From Akkermansia sp. (GTDB taxonomy: Bacteria; Verrucomicrobiota; Verrucomicrobiia; Verrucomicrobiales; Akkermansiaceae): DNA of 47,104 nt. The notes under the pieces were generated by a model, which worked only from the letters and a program-made list of their open reading frames with translations, ran no database searches and had not been told where the DNA came from. This document shows, in pieces, positions 1 through 7,700 of the stretch. Both the position numbers and the translations under genes were made by a program. The DNA is taken from the NCBI GenBank assembly GCA_017477935.1, contig JAFVIC010000023.1, positions 1 to 47,104 of the forward strand, in the 5' to 3' direction. Numbering within the stretch: position 1 is the first letter of the stretch; each line of letters begins with the position of its first letter.

Positions 1-903
1 ACCGGTGCTGCCCAGATGGACGGCGCTATCCTTGTGGTTTCCGCTGCTGACGGCCCCATGCCGCAGACTCGCGAGCACATCCTGCTTGCTCGTCAGGTGG
101 GCGTGCCCTACATCGTGGTGTTCATGAACAAGATGGATCTTGCTGACCCCGAGCTCGCTGAGCTTGTGGAGATGGAGATTCGTGAGCTTCTTTCCTCCTA
201 CGAGTTCCCGGGCGACGACCTGCCCATCATCATGGGTTCCGCTGTGAAGGCTCTGGAGGGTGATCCTGAGTATACTGCTAAGATTCTTGACCTCATGGCC
301 GCTGTGGATGAGTACATCCCCACTCCCGAGCGTCCCACTGAGAAGCCCTTCCTGATGCCCGTGGAGGACGTGTTCTCCATCTCCGGCCGTGGTACCGTGG
401 CTACCGGTCGTATCGAGCGTGGTATCATCAACAAGATGGAGGAAGTTGAAATCGTGGGTATCAAGCCCACCGTGAAGACCTCCGTTACCGACATTGAAAT
501 GTTCCGCAAGCTCCTCGACAAGGGTGAGGCCGGTGATAACGTGGGCGTGCTGCTCCGCGGTATTAAGAAGGAGGACATCGTTCGTGGTCAGGTGATCGCC
601 AAGCCCGGTTCCGTGACTCCCCACACCGAGTTCGAGGCAGCCGTTTACGTGCTGACCAAGGAGGAAGGTGGCCGTCACACTCCGTTCTTCAACAACTATC
701 GTCCCCAGTTCTACTTCCGTACGACGGACGTGACCGGTACCGTAACTCTGCCCGAGGGTACTGAAATGGTGATGCCCGGTGACAACGTGACCATCGGTGT
801 TGAGCTTATCACCCCCGTAGCTATGGAGGAGGGTATGCGCTTCGCTATCCGTGAGGGTGGCCGCACCGTTGGCGCCGGTAAGGTTGCCAAGATCAAGGCC
901 TAA
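1..903 (+). CDS. tuf: Elongation factor Tu, 5'-truncated by the window edge
   Basis: EF-Tu is the GTPase that delivers aminoacyl-tRNA to the ribosomal A site. Reading frame 1 is open from the first base ([13 protein letters not shown]...) to the TAA at 901-903. About 300 residues are visible. Compared with the usual ~394-residue protein, roughly the first 92 are missing, including the P-loop and switch I. The G4 motif NKMD and the G5 region (GSAVKAL) are present, followed by beta-barrel domains 2 and 3 ([12 protein letters not shown]; the C-terminal [10 protein letters not shown]). The tRNA-Trp and secE downstream are the common bacterial arrangement. The identity is certain; the real start lies outside the window. 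Confidence 0.98.
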   Translation, partial: TGAAQMDGAILVVSAADGPMPQTREHILLARQVGVPYIVVFMNKMDLADPELAELVEMEIRELLSSYEFPGDDLPIIMGSAVKALEGDPEYTAKILDLMAAVDEYIPTPERPTEKPFLMPVEDVFSISGRGTVATGRIERGIINKMEEVEIVGIKPTVKTSVTDIEMFRKLLDKGEAGDNVGVLLRGIKKEDIVRGQVIAKPGSVTPHTEFEAAVYVLTKEEGGRHTPFFNNYRPQFYFRTTDVTGTVTLPEGTEMVMPGDNVTIGVELITPVAMEEGMRFAIREGGRTVGAGKVAKIKA

Positions 904-970
904 TCGGTCCTGAAAACTTAACCACAGGGGGTTGAACAACAAAAGAGTTCAACTCCCGGCTGAAAGAGAA

Positions 971-1001
971 GGGCGGTTGCCCACCAAGCGGGTAACCGCC
1001 C
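971..1001 (+). terminator. Hairpin after tuf, terminator or processing site
   Basis: A 12-bp stem pairs 971-982 with 990-1001 (outer arms GGGCGGTT and AACCGCCC, one G-U pair) around a 7-nt loop. It lies 67 bases after the tuf stop and 32 bases before the tRNA. There is no U-run after the stem, so it may attenuate, or mark the end of tuf mRNA or a processing point ahead of the tRNA, rather than act as a classic intrinsic terminator. Confidence 0.55.
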
Positions 1002-1033
1002 CTCAGTCAGCCGAAGAAACAGAGCAAGGTAAA

Positions 1034-1106
1034 AGGGTATTAGCTCAATTGGTAGAGCAGCGGTCTCCAAAACCGCGTGTTGGGAGTTCGAGTCTCTCAT
1101 ACCCTG
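1034..1106 (+). tRNA. trnW: tRNA-Trp (anticodon CCA)
   Basis: The full cloverleaf can be drawn. The acceptor arm pairs 1034-1040 (AGGGTAT) with 1099-1105 (ATACCCT), with discriminator G at 1106. The D stem is GCTC/GAGC. The anticodon stem pairs 1060-1064 with 1072-1076 and carries CCA at 1067-1069. The T arm is 1082-1098 with loop TTCGAGT. The 3' CCA is not encoded (CTG follows). Its place between tuf and secE is typical and suggests co-transcription with the translation and transcription cluster. Confidence 0.95.
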
Positions 1107-1162
1107 CTGACCTTCTCTTTTTTTTTCTCAATTTTTAAGCATAACTCACAACAAGACAGACG

Positions 1163-1390
1163 ATGTTCCGCAAAATTTCACAGTATATATCCAACGTCAA
1201 GGGAGAGCTGAAGAAATGCTCCTGGCCGTGGGAAAGCGACCCGAAAGTGAAAGGGTTCAAAAAGTTTCGTGAGTTGTCCGGTTCGACCATCATGGTATTG
1301 ATTGCCATGGTGCTTCTTGGTGCTTATGTGGCCTTCTTTGATTATATTATGGCCACTGTAACAAATTGGCTCATTATGAGCCTTTCCTGA
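1163..1390 (+). CDS. secE: Preprotein translocase subunit SecE
   Basis: This is the small subunit that clamps SecY in the inner-membrane SecYEG channel. The 75-residue protein is the minimal single-span form. An amphipathic segment with the family's Trp-Pro signature (KKCSWPWES, about residues 17-26) precedes one membrane helix (about residues 45-66). The position directly upstream of nusG is the standard secE-nusG pair. The ATG at 1163 has no Shine-Dalgarno sequence in front. Identity rests on size, the WP motif, topology and context. Confidence 0.93.
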   Translation: MFRKISQYISNVKGELKKCSWPWESDPKVKGFKKFRELSGSTIMVLIAMVLLGAYVAFFDYIMATVTNWLIMSLS

Positions 1391-1449
1391 TATTGCGTGC
1401 CCGAAGAATTGAGCTACCAGGATAGAAACCGATAGATTTTCCCCGATAT

Positions 1450-2100
1450 ATGTCCCGCCCGTACGATAGAAAGAACAGCTCGGCCGCCCGAGTAACCCCT
1501 GCTGCTAAAGACCAGTGGTATGTGCTGCACGTGCTTTCCAACAAGGAGCGCCGCGCTGTGGAGAACCTCAAGCGCCTGTTCAAGGAGGATGAAGAGATGG
1601 CTGCTCTGCTTCAGAGCGAGCCTCTTGTGCCCACTGAAAAGGTAGAAGAAGTGCGCAACGGCAAAAAATATGTGCAGGATCGCAAGCTGTACCCCGGCTA
1701 CGTATACCTGAACTTCGCCCTTCGCCGCGCAGACGGCACCCTCAACAACGATGCCTGGTACAAGATTCAGGCTGTTGACGGCGTGATTTCCTTTGCTTGC
1801 GGCCGCAACAAGGAGCCGCTGCCCATGTCTCAGAAGGACGTTCGTGACCTCATGCGCGAGATTGAGCGCCGCAGTGAGGGTGCCCGCCAGAAGATTGTCT
1901 TCAATGTGAACGATGAGGTGGTGGTGCTCGAAGGTGCCTTCCAGGGTGAGCACGGCGTGGTTGAAGAGGTTGACCCCGAGAAAGGCAAGCTTCGTGTGGG
2001 TGTGAGCATGTTCGGTCGCTCCAACCCGCTCGATCTCGACTACACCCAGGTGCAGCTTGTGCCTGAAGAGGAACGCGGCAAGGCAGGTGTCGCCAAATAA
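1450..2100 (+). CDS. nusG: Transcription elongation/termination factor NusG
   Basis: NusG binds RNA polymerase, suppresses pausing, and links transcription to Rho or to the ribosome. The 216-residue protein has a basic N-terminal extension of about 22 residues (MSRPYDRKNSS...). The NGN domain starts at QWYVLHVLSNKE. The C-terminal KOW domain (about residues 153-210) contains EGAFQGEHGVVEEVDPEKG. An insertion in the NGN domain makes it longer than E. coli NusG (181 aa). It is the second gene of the secE-nusG pair, 59 bases after secE. No Shine-Dalgarno site is visible. A weak promoter-like TTGAGC-N18-TAGATT lies at 1409-1438 and was not annotated separately. Confidence 0.96.
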   Translation: MSRPYDRKNSSAARVTPAAKDQWYVLHVLSNKERRAVENLKRLFKEDEEMAALLQSEPLVPTEKVEEVRNGKKYVQDRKLYPGYVYLNFALRRADGTLNNDAWYKIQAVDGVISFACGRNKEPLPMSQKDVRDLMREIERRSEGARQKIVFNVNDEVVVLEGAFQGEHGVVEEVDPEKGKLRVGVSMFGRSNPLDLDYTQVQLVPEEERGKAGVAK

Positions 2101-2124
2101 ATCTGCCCGAATGAACATCTTCTC

Positions 2125-2162
2125 ACTGCCGCTTGTCTGCCCGGAGGGCAGGTGACGGCGGT
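2125..2162 (+). promoter_or_regulatory. Leader hairpin upstream of rplK
   Basis: A long hairpin fills the nusG-rplK gap. CTGCCC (2137-2142) pairs with GGGCAG (2146-2151). The stem continues outward with G-U pairs and one bulged base to 2125/2162. It ends 20 bases before the rplK ATG. In E. coli the L11-L1 operon is repressed by L1 binding its mRNA near the rplK start, so an L1 operator is a plausible role. I see the structure but did not match an L1-site consensus. Confidence 0.45.
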
Positions 2163-2182
2163 AACCCAAAACAAACAGAACC

Positions 2183-2608
2183 ATGGCAAAAGAAGTAGTA
2201 AAAACAATCAAACTGCAGATTCCTGCCGGTGCTGCGAATCCTTCGCCGCCCGTGGGTCCTGCACTTGGTCAGGCCGGTGTTAACATCATGGGCTTCTGCA
2301 AAGAGTTCAACGCAAGAACTCAGAAGCAGGCCGGCGATGTTCTCCCCGTCGTGATCACCGTTTACAAGGACAAGTCCTTCGACTTCATCACCAAGCAGCC
2401 CCCGGCAGCTAACCTTATTAAGAAGGCCGCCGGTATCAAGTCCGGCTCCGGCGAGCCGAACAAGAAGAAGGTTGCCAAGCTCTCCAAGGAGAAGCTGATG
2501 GAAATCGTAAACACCAAGATGCCCGACCTGAATACCACCGATCCTGAGGCTGCCGCCCGCATCATTGCCGGCCAGGCTCGCCAGATGGGTGTGGAGGTCG
2601 AGATGTAA
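2183..2608 (+). CDS. rplK: 50S ribosomal protein L11
   Basis: L11 sits at the base of the L7/L12 stalk, binds the GTPase-associated centre of 23S rRNA, and contacts elongation factors. The 141-residue length is the family standard. The N-terminal domain carries the proline-rich segment [19 protein letters not shown]. The C-terminal rRNA-binding domain carries [16 protein letters not shown]. The ATG at 2183 gives the canonical MAKEVVK start but lacks a Shine-Dalgarno site (upstream is AAACAGAACC). It is the first gene of the L11-L1-L10-L12 run. Confidence 0.98.
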   Translation: MAKEVVKTIKLQIPAGAANPSPPVGPALGQAGVNIMGFCKEFNARTQKQAGDVLPVVITVYKDKSFDFITKQPPAANLIKKAAGIKSGSGEPNKKKVAKLSKEKLMEIVNTKMPDLNTTDPEAAARIIAGQARQMGVEVEM

Positions 2609-2660
2609 CCCCCTTCTGCAGGAGGGAATATTAATAACCCGAACGTACTGCTAAACTAAT

Positions 2661-3362
2661 ATGTCCAAAAAACGCTCTAAGCGCTACAATGAGGCAGCCA
2701 AGCTGGTGGATAACACCAAGACTTATGCTGTCGATGAAGCCGTTGCGGTCATGAAGAGCTTCCCCGCTCCCAAGTTTGACCCCACGGTCACGGTGTCTTT
2801 CCGCCTGACGGTGGATCCCCGTAAGTCCGACCAGATGGTGCGTGGCTCCGTTTCCCTGCCCCACGGTACCGGTAAGAATGTTCGTGTCATCGTCTTCGCC
2901 CAGGGTGAGGCTGCTGCCGCTGCCCTCGAAGCCGGTGCAGAGAAGGTAGGCCTGGAAGATCTCATCAAAGAGATTCAGGGCGGCTATCTTGATTTCGACA
3001 GCGCAATCGCCACCCCGGACGCCATGGCCCAGGTGCGTAAGATTGCTCGCGTGCTCGGCCCGCGTGGCCTGATGCCCAACCCCAAGACCGGCACTGTGAC
3101 GGATGACACCGCCAAGGCCGTTCGCGAGGTGAAGGCCGGTCGTGTGGACTTCAAGGTCGACAAGAACGCCAATATCTCTGCCGCTGTAGGTAAGCTCTCC
3201 TTCGACAACGAGAAGCTCGTCGAGAACGCCCGCGCTTTCATCTCCGCTGTGGTGAAGGCTCGCCCCTCCGGTGCAAAGGGCGCTTACATCGCCGGTGCTA
3301 CGATGTCGAGCTCCATGAACCCGGGTCTTGCCCTCAGCCAGGTTGAATTCTCCAAGCTGTAA
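2661..3362 (+). CDS. rplA: 50S ribosomal protein L1
   Basis: L1 forms the mobile L1 stalk at the ribosomal E site and is the usual translational repressor of the L11 operon. The 233-residue length is normal. Family segments include [17 protein letters not shown] at the N-terminus, the [16 protein letters not shown] loop at about residues 130-145, and the C-terminal [17 protein letters not shown]. It follows rplK after 52 bases and precedes rplJ after only 21. The start ATG follows an AT-rich CTAAACTAAT with no Shine-Dalgarno sequence. Confidence 0.98.
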   Translation: MSKKRSKRYNEAAKLVDNTKTYAVDEAVAVMKSFPAPKFDPTVTVSFRLTVDPRKSDQMVRGSVSLPHGTGKNVRVIVFAQGEAAAAALEAGAEKVGLEDLIKEIQGGYLDFDSAIATPDAMAQVRKIARVLGPRGLMPNPKTGTVTDDTAKAVREVKAGRVDFKVDKNANISAAVGKLSFDNEKLVENARAFISAVVKARPSGAKGAYIAGATMSSSMNPGLALSQVEFSKL

Positions 3363-3383
3363 CACTGAAACACAGATACGAAT

Positions 3384-3914
3384 ATGAGTACTGAAAAGAA
3401 AGTGAACGCTGATAAGACCATCATCATCGACGACCTGAAGGCCAAGGTGAACGCCAGCCCCTTCCTGCTCGTCATCGACTACACCGGTGTGACGGTGCCC
3501 GAGTTCACCAAGCTGCGCGCCGCTCTGGCCGCTGCCGGTGCTACCTGCGTGGTTGCCAAGAACACCTTCATGGCCAAGGCAGTTAAAGAGGCCGGTCTCC
3601 CCGATGTTACCGCCGCCCTGAAGGGGCAGACGGCTTACGTCATGGGTGAGAGCGACGTCTGCGCCGCTGCCAAGGCTATCAACACCTTCGCTAAGGCCAG
3701 CAAGAAAGCCGCCTACAAGACCGGTATTCTTGACGGTGCTGAGCTCACCCCCGAGAAAATCAAGGCTCTCGGTGATCTCCCCAGCCGCGAGGTTCTGCTT
3801 GCCACCCTTCTTGGTACCATCAATGGTGCCGGTTCCGCCCTCGCACGCGTCATTCAGGCGTATGTCGACAAGGAAAATGGTGGTGCAGAGCAGGAAAATG
3901 CGTCTGCTGAGTAA
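3384..3914 (+). CDS. rplJ: 50S ribosomal protein L10
   Basis: L10 anchors the L7/L12 dimers to the ribosome and, with them, often autoregulates its own mRNA. The 176-residue protein has the rRNA-binding fold at residues 1-130 (DYTGVTVPEF...LRAAL; VAKNTFMAKAV). A C-terminal helix ending in a Glu/Asn-rich tail would bind L12 dimers. The 21-base gap after rplA leaves no room for the usual L10 leader upstream. Instead the structured RNA lies downstream, between rplJ and rplL. Confidence 0.97.
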   Translation: MSTEKKVNADKTIIIDDLKAKVNASPFLLVIDYTGVTVPEFTKLRAALAAAGATCVVAKNTFMAKAVKEAGLPDVTAALKGQTAYVMGESDVCAAAKAINTFAKASKKAAYKTGILDGAELTPEKIKALGDLPSREVLLATLLGTINGAGSALARVIQAYVDKENGGAEQENASAE

Positions 3915-3932
3915 AAAAAGACTTGACTTGAG

Positions 3933-3963
3933 GGCGGCGGTGTGGTACACCCTCTCCGCCGCC
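3933..3963 (+). terminator. GC-rich hairpin just after rplJ
   Basis: GGCGGCGG (3933-3940) pairs perfectly with CCGCCGCC (3956-3963) around a 15-nt loop that contains its own GTGT/ACAC pairing. It begins 18 bases after the rplJ stop and is followed by GAAAAAATA, not a U-run. It may be an attenuator or RNase processing stem that sets the rplJ:rplL mRNA ratio. It is the first of three consecutive structures in this 152-base gap. Confidence 0.55.
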
Positions 3964-3973
3964 TGAAAAAATA

Positions 3974-4043
3974 GGTTCTCTGTCGGCTCTACGGCCGGTA
4001 AGAACTTAAATGGACGGGGAGCCCCCGTCCGCGACTTAGAACC
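3974..4043 (+). promoter_or_regulatory. Two-state structured RNA upstream of rplL
   Basis: Hairpin A joins GTTCT (3975-3979) plus 3981-3987 to 3994-4000 plus AGAAC (4001-4005): 12 bp with one bulged C and two G-U pairs. Hairpin B pairs 4012-4019 (GGACGGGG) with 4023-4030 (CCCCGTCC) on a 3-nt loop. GGTTCT (3974-3979) can instead pair with AGAACC (4038-4043), closing a three-way junction around both. The two pairings exclude each other. That looks like a switchable leader for rplL, 23 bases before its ATG. The base pairing is seen; the regulatory role is inferred. Confidence 0.5.
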
Positions 4044-4066
4044 AATTAAAACACATAGATACTACA

Positions 4067-4438
4067 ATGGCTGATCTGAACAAAATCGCTGAGGAACTTG
4101 GCACCCTGACCATCCTGGAGGCTGCTGAACTTGTTAAAATGCTCGAAGAGAAGTGGGGCGTTTCCGCCGCTGCTCCCGTGGCTGCTGCCGGCCCCGTGGC
4201 CGCTGCTGAGCCCGTGGAAGAGAAGACTGACTTCGACGTAGAGCTGACCGATGCCGGCGGCAACAAGATTGCTGTCATTAAGGCTGTTCGCACCGTTAAG
4301 ACCGGTCTGGGTCTGGCTGACGCCAAGAAGCTCGTTGAGAGCGCTCCCACCGTTGTACTCGAGGGCGTTTCCAAGGAGGACGCTGAGAAGGCTAAGGCCG
4401 AGCTCGAGAAGGCCGGTGCCAAGGTCACTATCAAGTAA
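4067..4438 (+). CDS. rplL: 50S ribosomal protein L7/L12
   Basis: This is the multicopy stalk protein that recruits and activates translational GTPases. At 123 residues it is standard. An N-terminal dimerisation helix (about residues 1-30) is followed by an Ala/Pro/Val-rich hinge (residues 34-50, [17 protein letters not shown]). The C-terminal globular domain has the conserved [14 protein letters not shown] factor-binding helices. The start ATG follows TAGATACTACA with no Shine-Dalgarno site. Several L12 copies are needed per L10, so the structured gap before it is a natural place for differential expression. Confidence 0.98.
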   Translation: MADLNKIAEELGTLTILEAAELVKMLEEKWGVSAAAPVAAAGPVAAAEPVEEKTDFDVELTDAGGNKIAVIKAVRTVKTGLGLADAKKLVESAPTVVLEGVSKEDAEKAKAELEKAGAKVTIK

Positions 4439-4457
4439 CCTTTCCAATCCCGCGAGC

Positions 4458-4485
4458 GCAGGGGGGGATAGTAGTCCCCCCCTGC
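4458..4485 (+). terminator. Strong hairpin after rplL, attenuator before rpoB
   Basis: GCAGGGGGGGA (4458-4468) pairs with TCCCCCCCTGC (4475-4485) on a 6-nt loop, 20 bases after the rplL stop. No U-run follows, so partial termination is more likely than a complete stop. In E. coli an attenuator between rplL and rpoB lowers polymerase-gene expression relative to ribosomal proteins. By analogy this hairpin may do the same. Confidence 0.6.
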
Positions 4486-4591
4486 ATTCGTGTCAAGTCA
4501 TGCAGGGGGAAGTCTGGCTCTAATTTCCTGTTGCTTAAAAATTAACGGCTTATATGACACAAAAAGCCGTTGGAGCCGACCGAAAATCAGT

Positions 4592-4660
4592 GTGAAATCG
4601 ACCCGGGGGGGTGCCTTTCGTACGAGCGCGTGCGCGCGCGCCAACCCGGGTCGGTTTTAC
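4592..4660 (+). promoter_or_regulatory. Long GC-rich stem in the rpoB leader
   Basis: Positions 4592-4607 pair with 4645-4660. The core CGACCCGGG/CCCGGGTCG is extended by an A/U and G-U helix, giving about 16 bp. Inside is an alternating GCGCGTGCGCGCGCGC run (4626-4641) that can fold further. The rpoB ATG is 58 bases downstream. An additional small hairpin (AACGGCTT 4544-4551 with AAGCCGTT 4564-4571) precedes it. Possible roles are an RNase III-type processing site or a regulator of rpoB translation. The alternating purine-pyrimidine DNA could also adopt Z-form. Confidence 0.5.
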
Positions 4661-4718
4661 CAGACGTAAACCGATCCGCACCCGGACATGGGTGCAAAAC
4701 ATTATCTCAGCCAACTCC

Positions 4719-7700
4719 ATGTCAAAGCCCAAGCAAGAGCGAATCAGTTTCGGCAAGATCAAAGAGGTTATCGAACCACCGAACCTCATTGAGATTCAGA
4801 CAAAGTCCTACGAGGAATTCCTGCAACGTTTCAGCGAGCCGGATAAGCGGCTTCGCATGGGGTTGCAGGCTGTTCTTTCTGAGCATTTCCCGATCGAGAG
4901 CTACGACGGGCAAATCCGCCTGGAGTACGATTCGTACGAGATTTCGCCGCCCAAGATGTCGGACTTCACAGCCATCCGCTCCGGTGATACATACAGTGCC
5001 TCTCTGTATGTGAAGTTCCGCCTGAAAGTGGGTGATTACACGGCCGATGAAAACGTCTACATGGGTGAAATCCCCATGATAACCGACCGCGGTACTTTCG
5101 TTATCAACGGTGCCGAGCGCGTGATTGTGGCTCAGCTGCACCGCTCCCCCGGTATCTGTTTCGAGAAGACCCGCCACGCCAACGGCAAGGACATCTTCTC
5201 CTTCCGCATTATCCCTGACCGCGGTTCCTGGTTGGAGGTTCAGTTCGACACCAGCGACCTCATGTACGTGTTCCTTGACCGCCGTCGTCGTCGCCGCAAG
5301 TTCCTCGCCACCACCTTCCTTCGCTACTTGGGTTACGAGAGCGACCGCTCCATTGTTGAGCAGTTCTACACCATCCAGAACCTGCACCTGGCAGATGCTA
5401 CCGGTGAGGAACTCGAGTACCTCATTCCCTTCGAAGATGTGAAGCATGGTGAAGATAGCAACGGCCGCCGCGCTGCCATCATCGCCAAGGCCTATGAGCC
5501 GCTCAGCCTTGCTACCATTCGCAAGATGCTTGAGCTGGGTATCACCGACATTGAGGTGATTGACCAGCGCGAGGAAGAAACCCTCGTGAAGACTCTTAAG
5601 AAGGACCTTGCTCACGACCGTGAGAGCGCCCTCAAAGAAATTTTCCGTAAGTTCCGCCCGGGCGACCCCTCTTCCGTGCAGCAGGCTGCCACTGCGCTTG
5701 ACCGTCTGTTCAAGGAGGAGAAGAAGTACGACCTCACCCGCGTGGGTCGCTACAAGATTAACCAGAAGCTCGGCCTCGATGTTTCCGAGGATATCCGCCT
5801 GATTCAGCCCATCGACTTCCTGAGCGCCATCAAGTACCTGCTTCGTCTGAAGCACGGTGAAGGGCAGGTGGATGATATCGACCACCTCGGCAACCGCCGC
5901 GTGCGTGCCGTTGGTGAGCTGATTGCCAACCAGTGCCGCGTGGGTCTGGCCCGTACCGAGCGCCTGGTCAAGGAGCGCATGACGCTCTGCGATACCACCC
6001 GCACCGACATCACCCCCAGCAAGCTTATCAATCCCAAGGCTCTCAGCGCCGTTGTCCGCGACTTCTTCGGCCGCAGCCAGCTTTCCCAGTTCATGGACCA
6101 GATTAACCCGCTGGCTGAGCTTACGCACAAACGCCGTCTGTCTGCACTGGGCCCGGGTGGTCTGAATCGTGACCGTGCCGGTTTCGAGGTTCGAGACGTT
6201 CACCCCTCCCACTACGGTCGAATCTGCCCGATTGAGACCCCTGAAGGTCCGAATATCGGTCTGATTAACTCGCTGTGCACCTATGCCCGAATCGACGAGT
6301 ACGGCTTCATCGAGACTCCCTTCCGCCGAGTGAAGAAGGTTGAGAAGAAAGATGCCGAGGGCAATGTGATCGATACGGAGGTTATCGTGACCAACGAGGT
6401 AGAGTATCTTACCGCCAACAAGGAGGAGTACCACCTCATTGCTCAGGCAAACAACCCCATCGACAACGACAATGGTCAGGGGCATTTCGTCCGCAATCGT
6501 GTGACCGCACGTGAGCGCGGTGAGTTCATTGAAGTTGACCCCCGCCGTGTGGAGTACATGGACGTATCTCCCAAGCAGATTATCTCCATTGCTGCCGGTC
6601 TTATTCCCTTCCTTGAGCACGACGACGCCAACCGTGCACTCATGGGCGCCAACATGCAGCGCCAGGGTGTGCCGCTTATGGTCAACCAGGCTCCGCTTGT
6701 CGGTACCGGTATCGAGGCTAAGTGTGCCCGCGACAGTTGCGCTGTGGTGGTCGCACAGGCTCCCGGTATTGTGGCTTCCGCCACGGCTGAGTACATTGTT
6801 ACCACGCATGACGGTCAGTTGCCCGTGCCTGCTCAGCGCTGGCTGAGCGACCCCGAGAGCGTGCGCACCGATGCCGAGAAGGGTATCTACGTTTACCAGC
6901 TGCGCAAGTTCATGCGCTCCAACGCCTCCACCTGCATTAACCAGCGCCCCATCGTCTCCCGTGGTGATGTGGTGAACGCCGGTGATGTGCTGGCCGATGG
7001 CCCCTGTACCGATGGCGGCGAACTGGCACTGGGTCGCAACGTGCTCGTGGCTTACATGTCTTGGTACGGTTACAACTTCGAAGACGCCATCATCATTTCC
7101 GAGCGTCTGGTGCAGGAGGACGCCTACACCTCCATCCACATCGAAGAATTCGAGGAGAAAGCCCGTGAGACCAAGCTGGGTGCCGAAGAAATCACCCGCG
7201 ATATCCCCAACGTCGGCGATGAGGCCCTGAAGAACCTGGGCAGCGATGGTGTGATTCGCATCGGTGCCGAGGTGAAGCCCGGTGATATTCTGGTGGGCAA
7301 GATTACGCCCAAGAGTGAGACTGACCTTGCCCCCGAGGAGCGCCTGCTGCGCGCCATCTTCGGTGAGAAGGCAGCTGACGTGAAGGATACCTCTCTGCGT
7401 GTGCCGCCAGGTACCGTTGGTACGGTGATGGATGTGCGAATCGTGCGTTCCGCTGCTCCCGGTGCTCCCACTGTGGATGTAGAGAAGGAGAGCCAGAAAC
7501 AGCGCAAGAAGGTTGACGCTGAGTATGACCGCGACAAGGTGGCCCTCATCGATCAGCTCACCAGCAAGCTTTCCGACCGCCTGCTTGGCGAGAAGATTCC
7601 GCTCGAGGTGACCCGCGCCGGTTCCAACGAAATCGTCATTCCCGCCAATCGCAAGATTACCAAGACCCTGCTGCGCAAGTTGGCCGTTTACCACGACCAG

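Noticed and set aside
932..1138. Open frame across the tuf-secE gap
   Set aside because: It runs through the terminator-like hairpin and the whole tRNA-Trp gene, so it is not coding.
1409..1438. Internal promoter before nusG (TTGAGC-N18-TAGATT)
   Set aside because: Weak match and long spacer inside an operon; not enough to call.
3363..3383. Classic L10 leader upstream of rplJ
   Set aside because: Only 21 bases separate rplA and rplJ, too short for the known leader.
4611..4718. N-terminal extension of RpoB by 36 residues
   Set aside because: The extension is Arg/Thr-rich, encoded by the GC-rich leader stem, and unlike RpoB N-termini; ATG 4719 fits the family.
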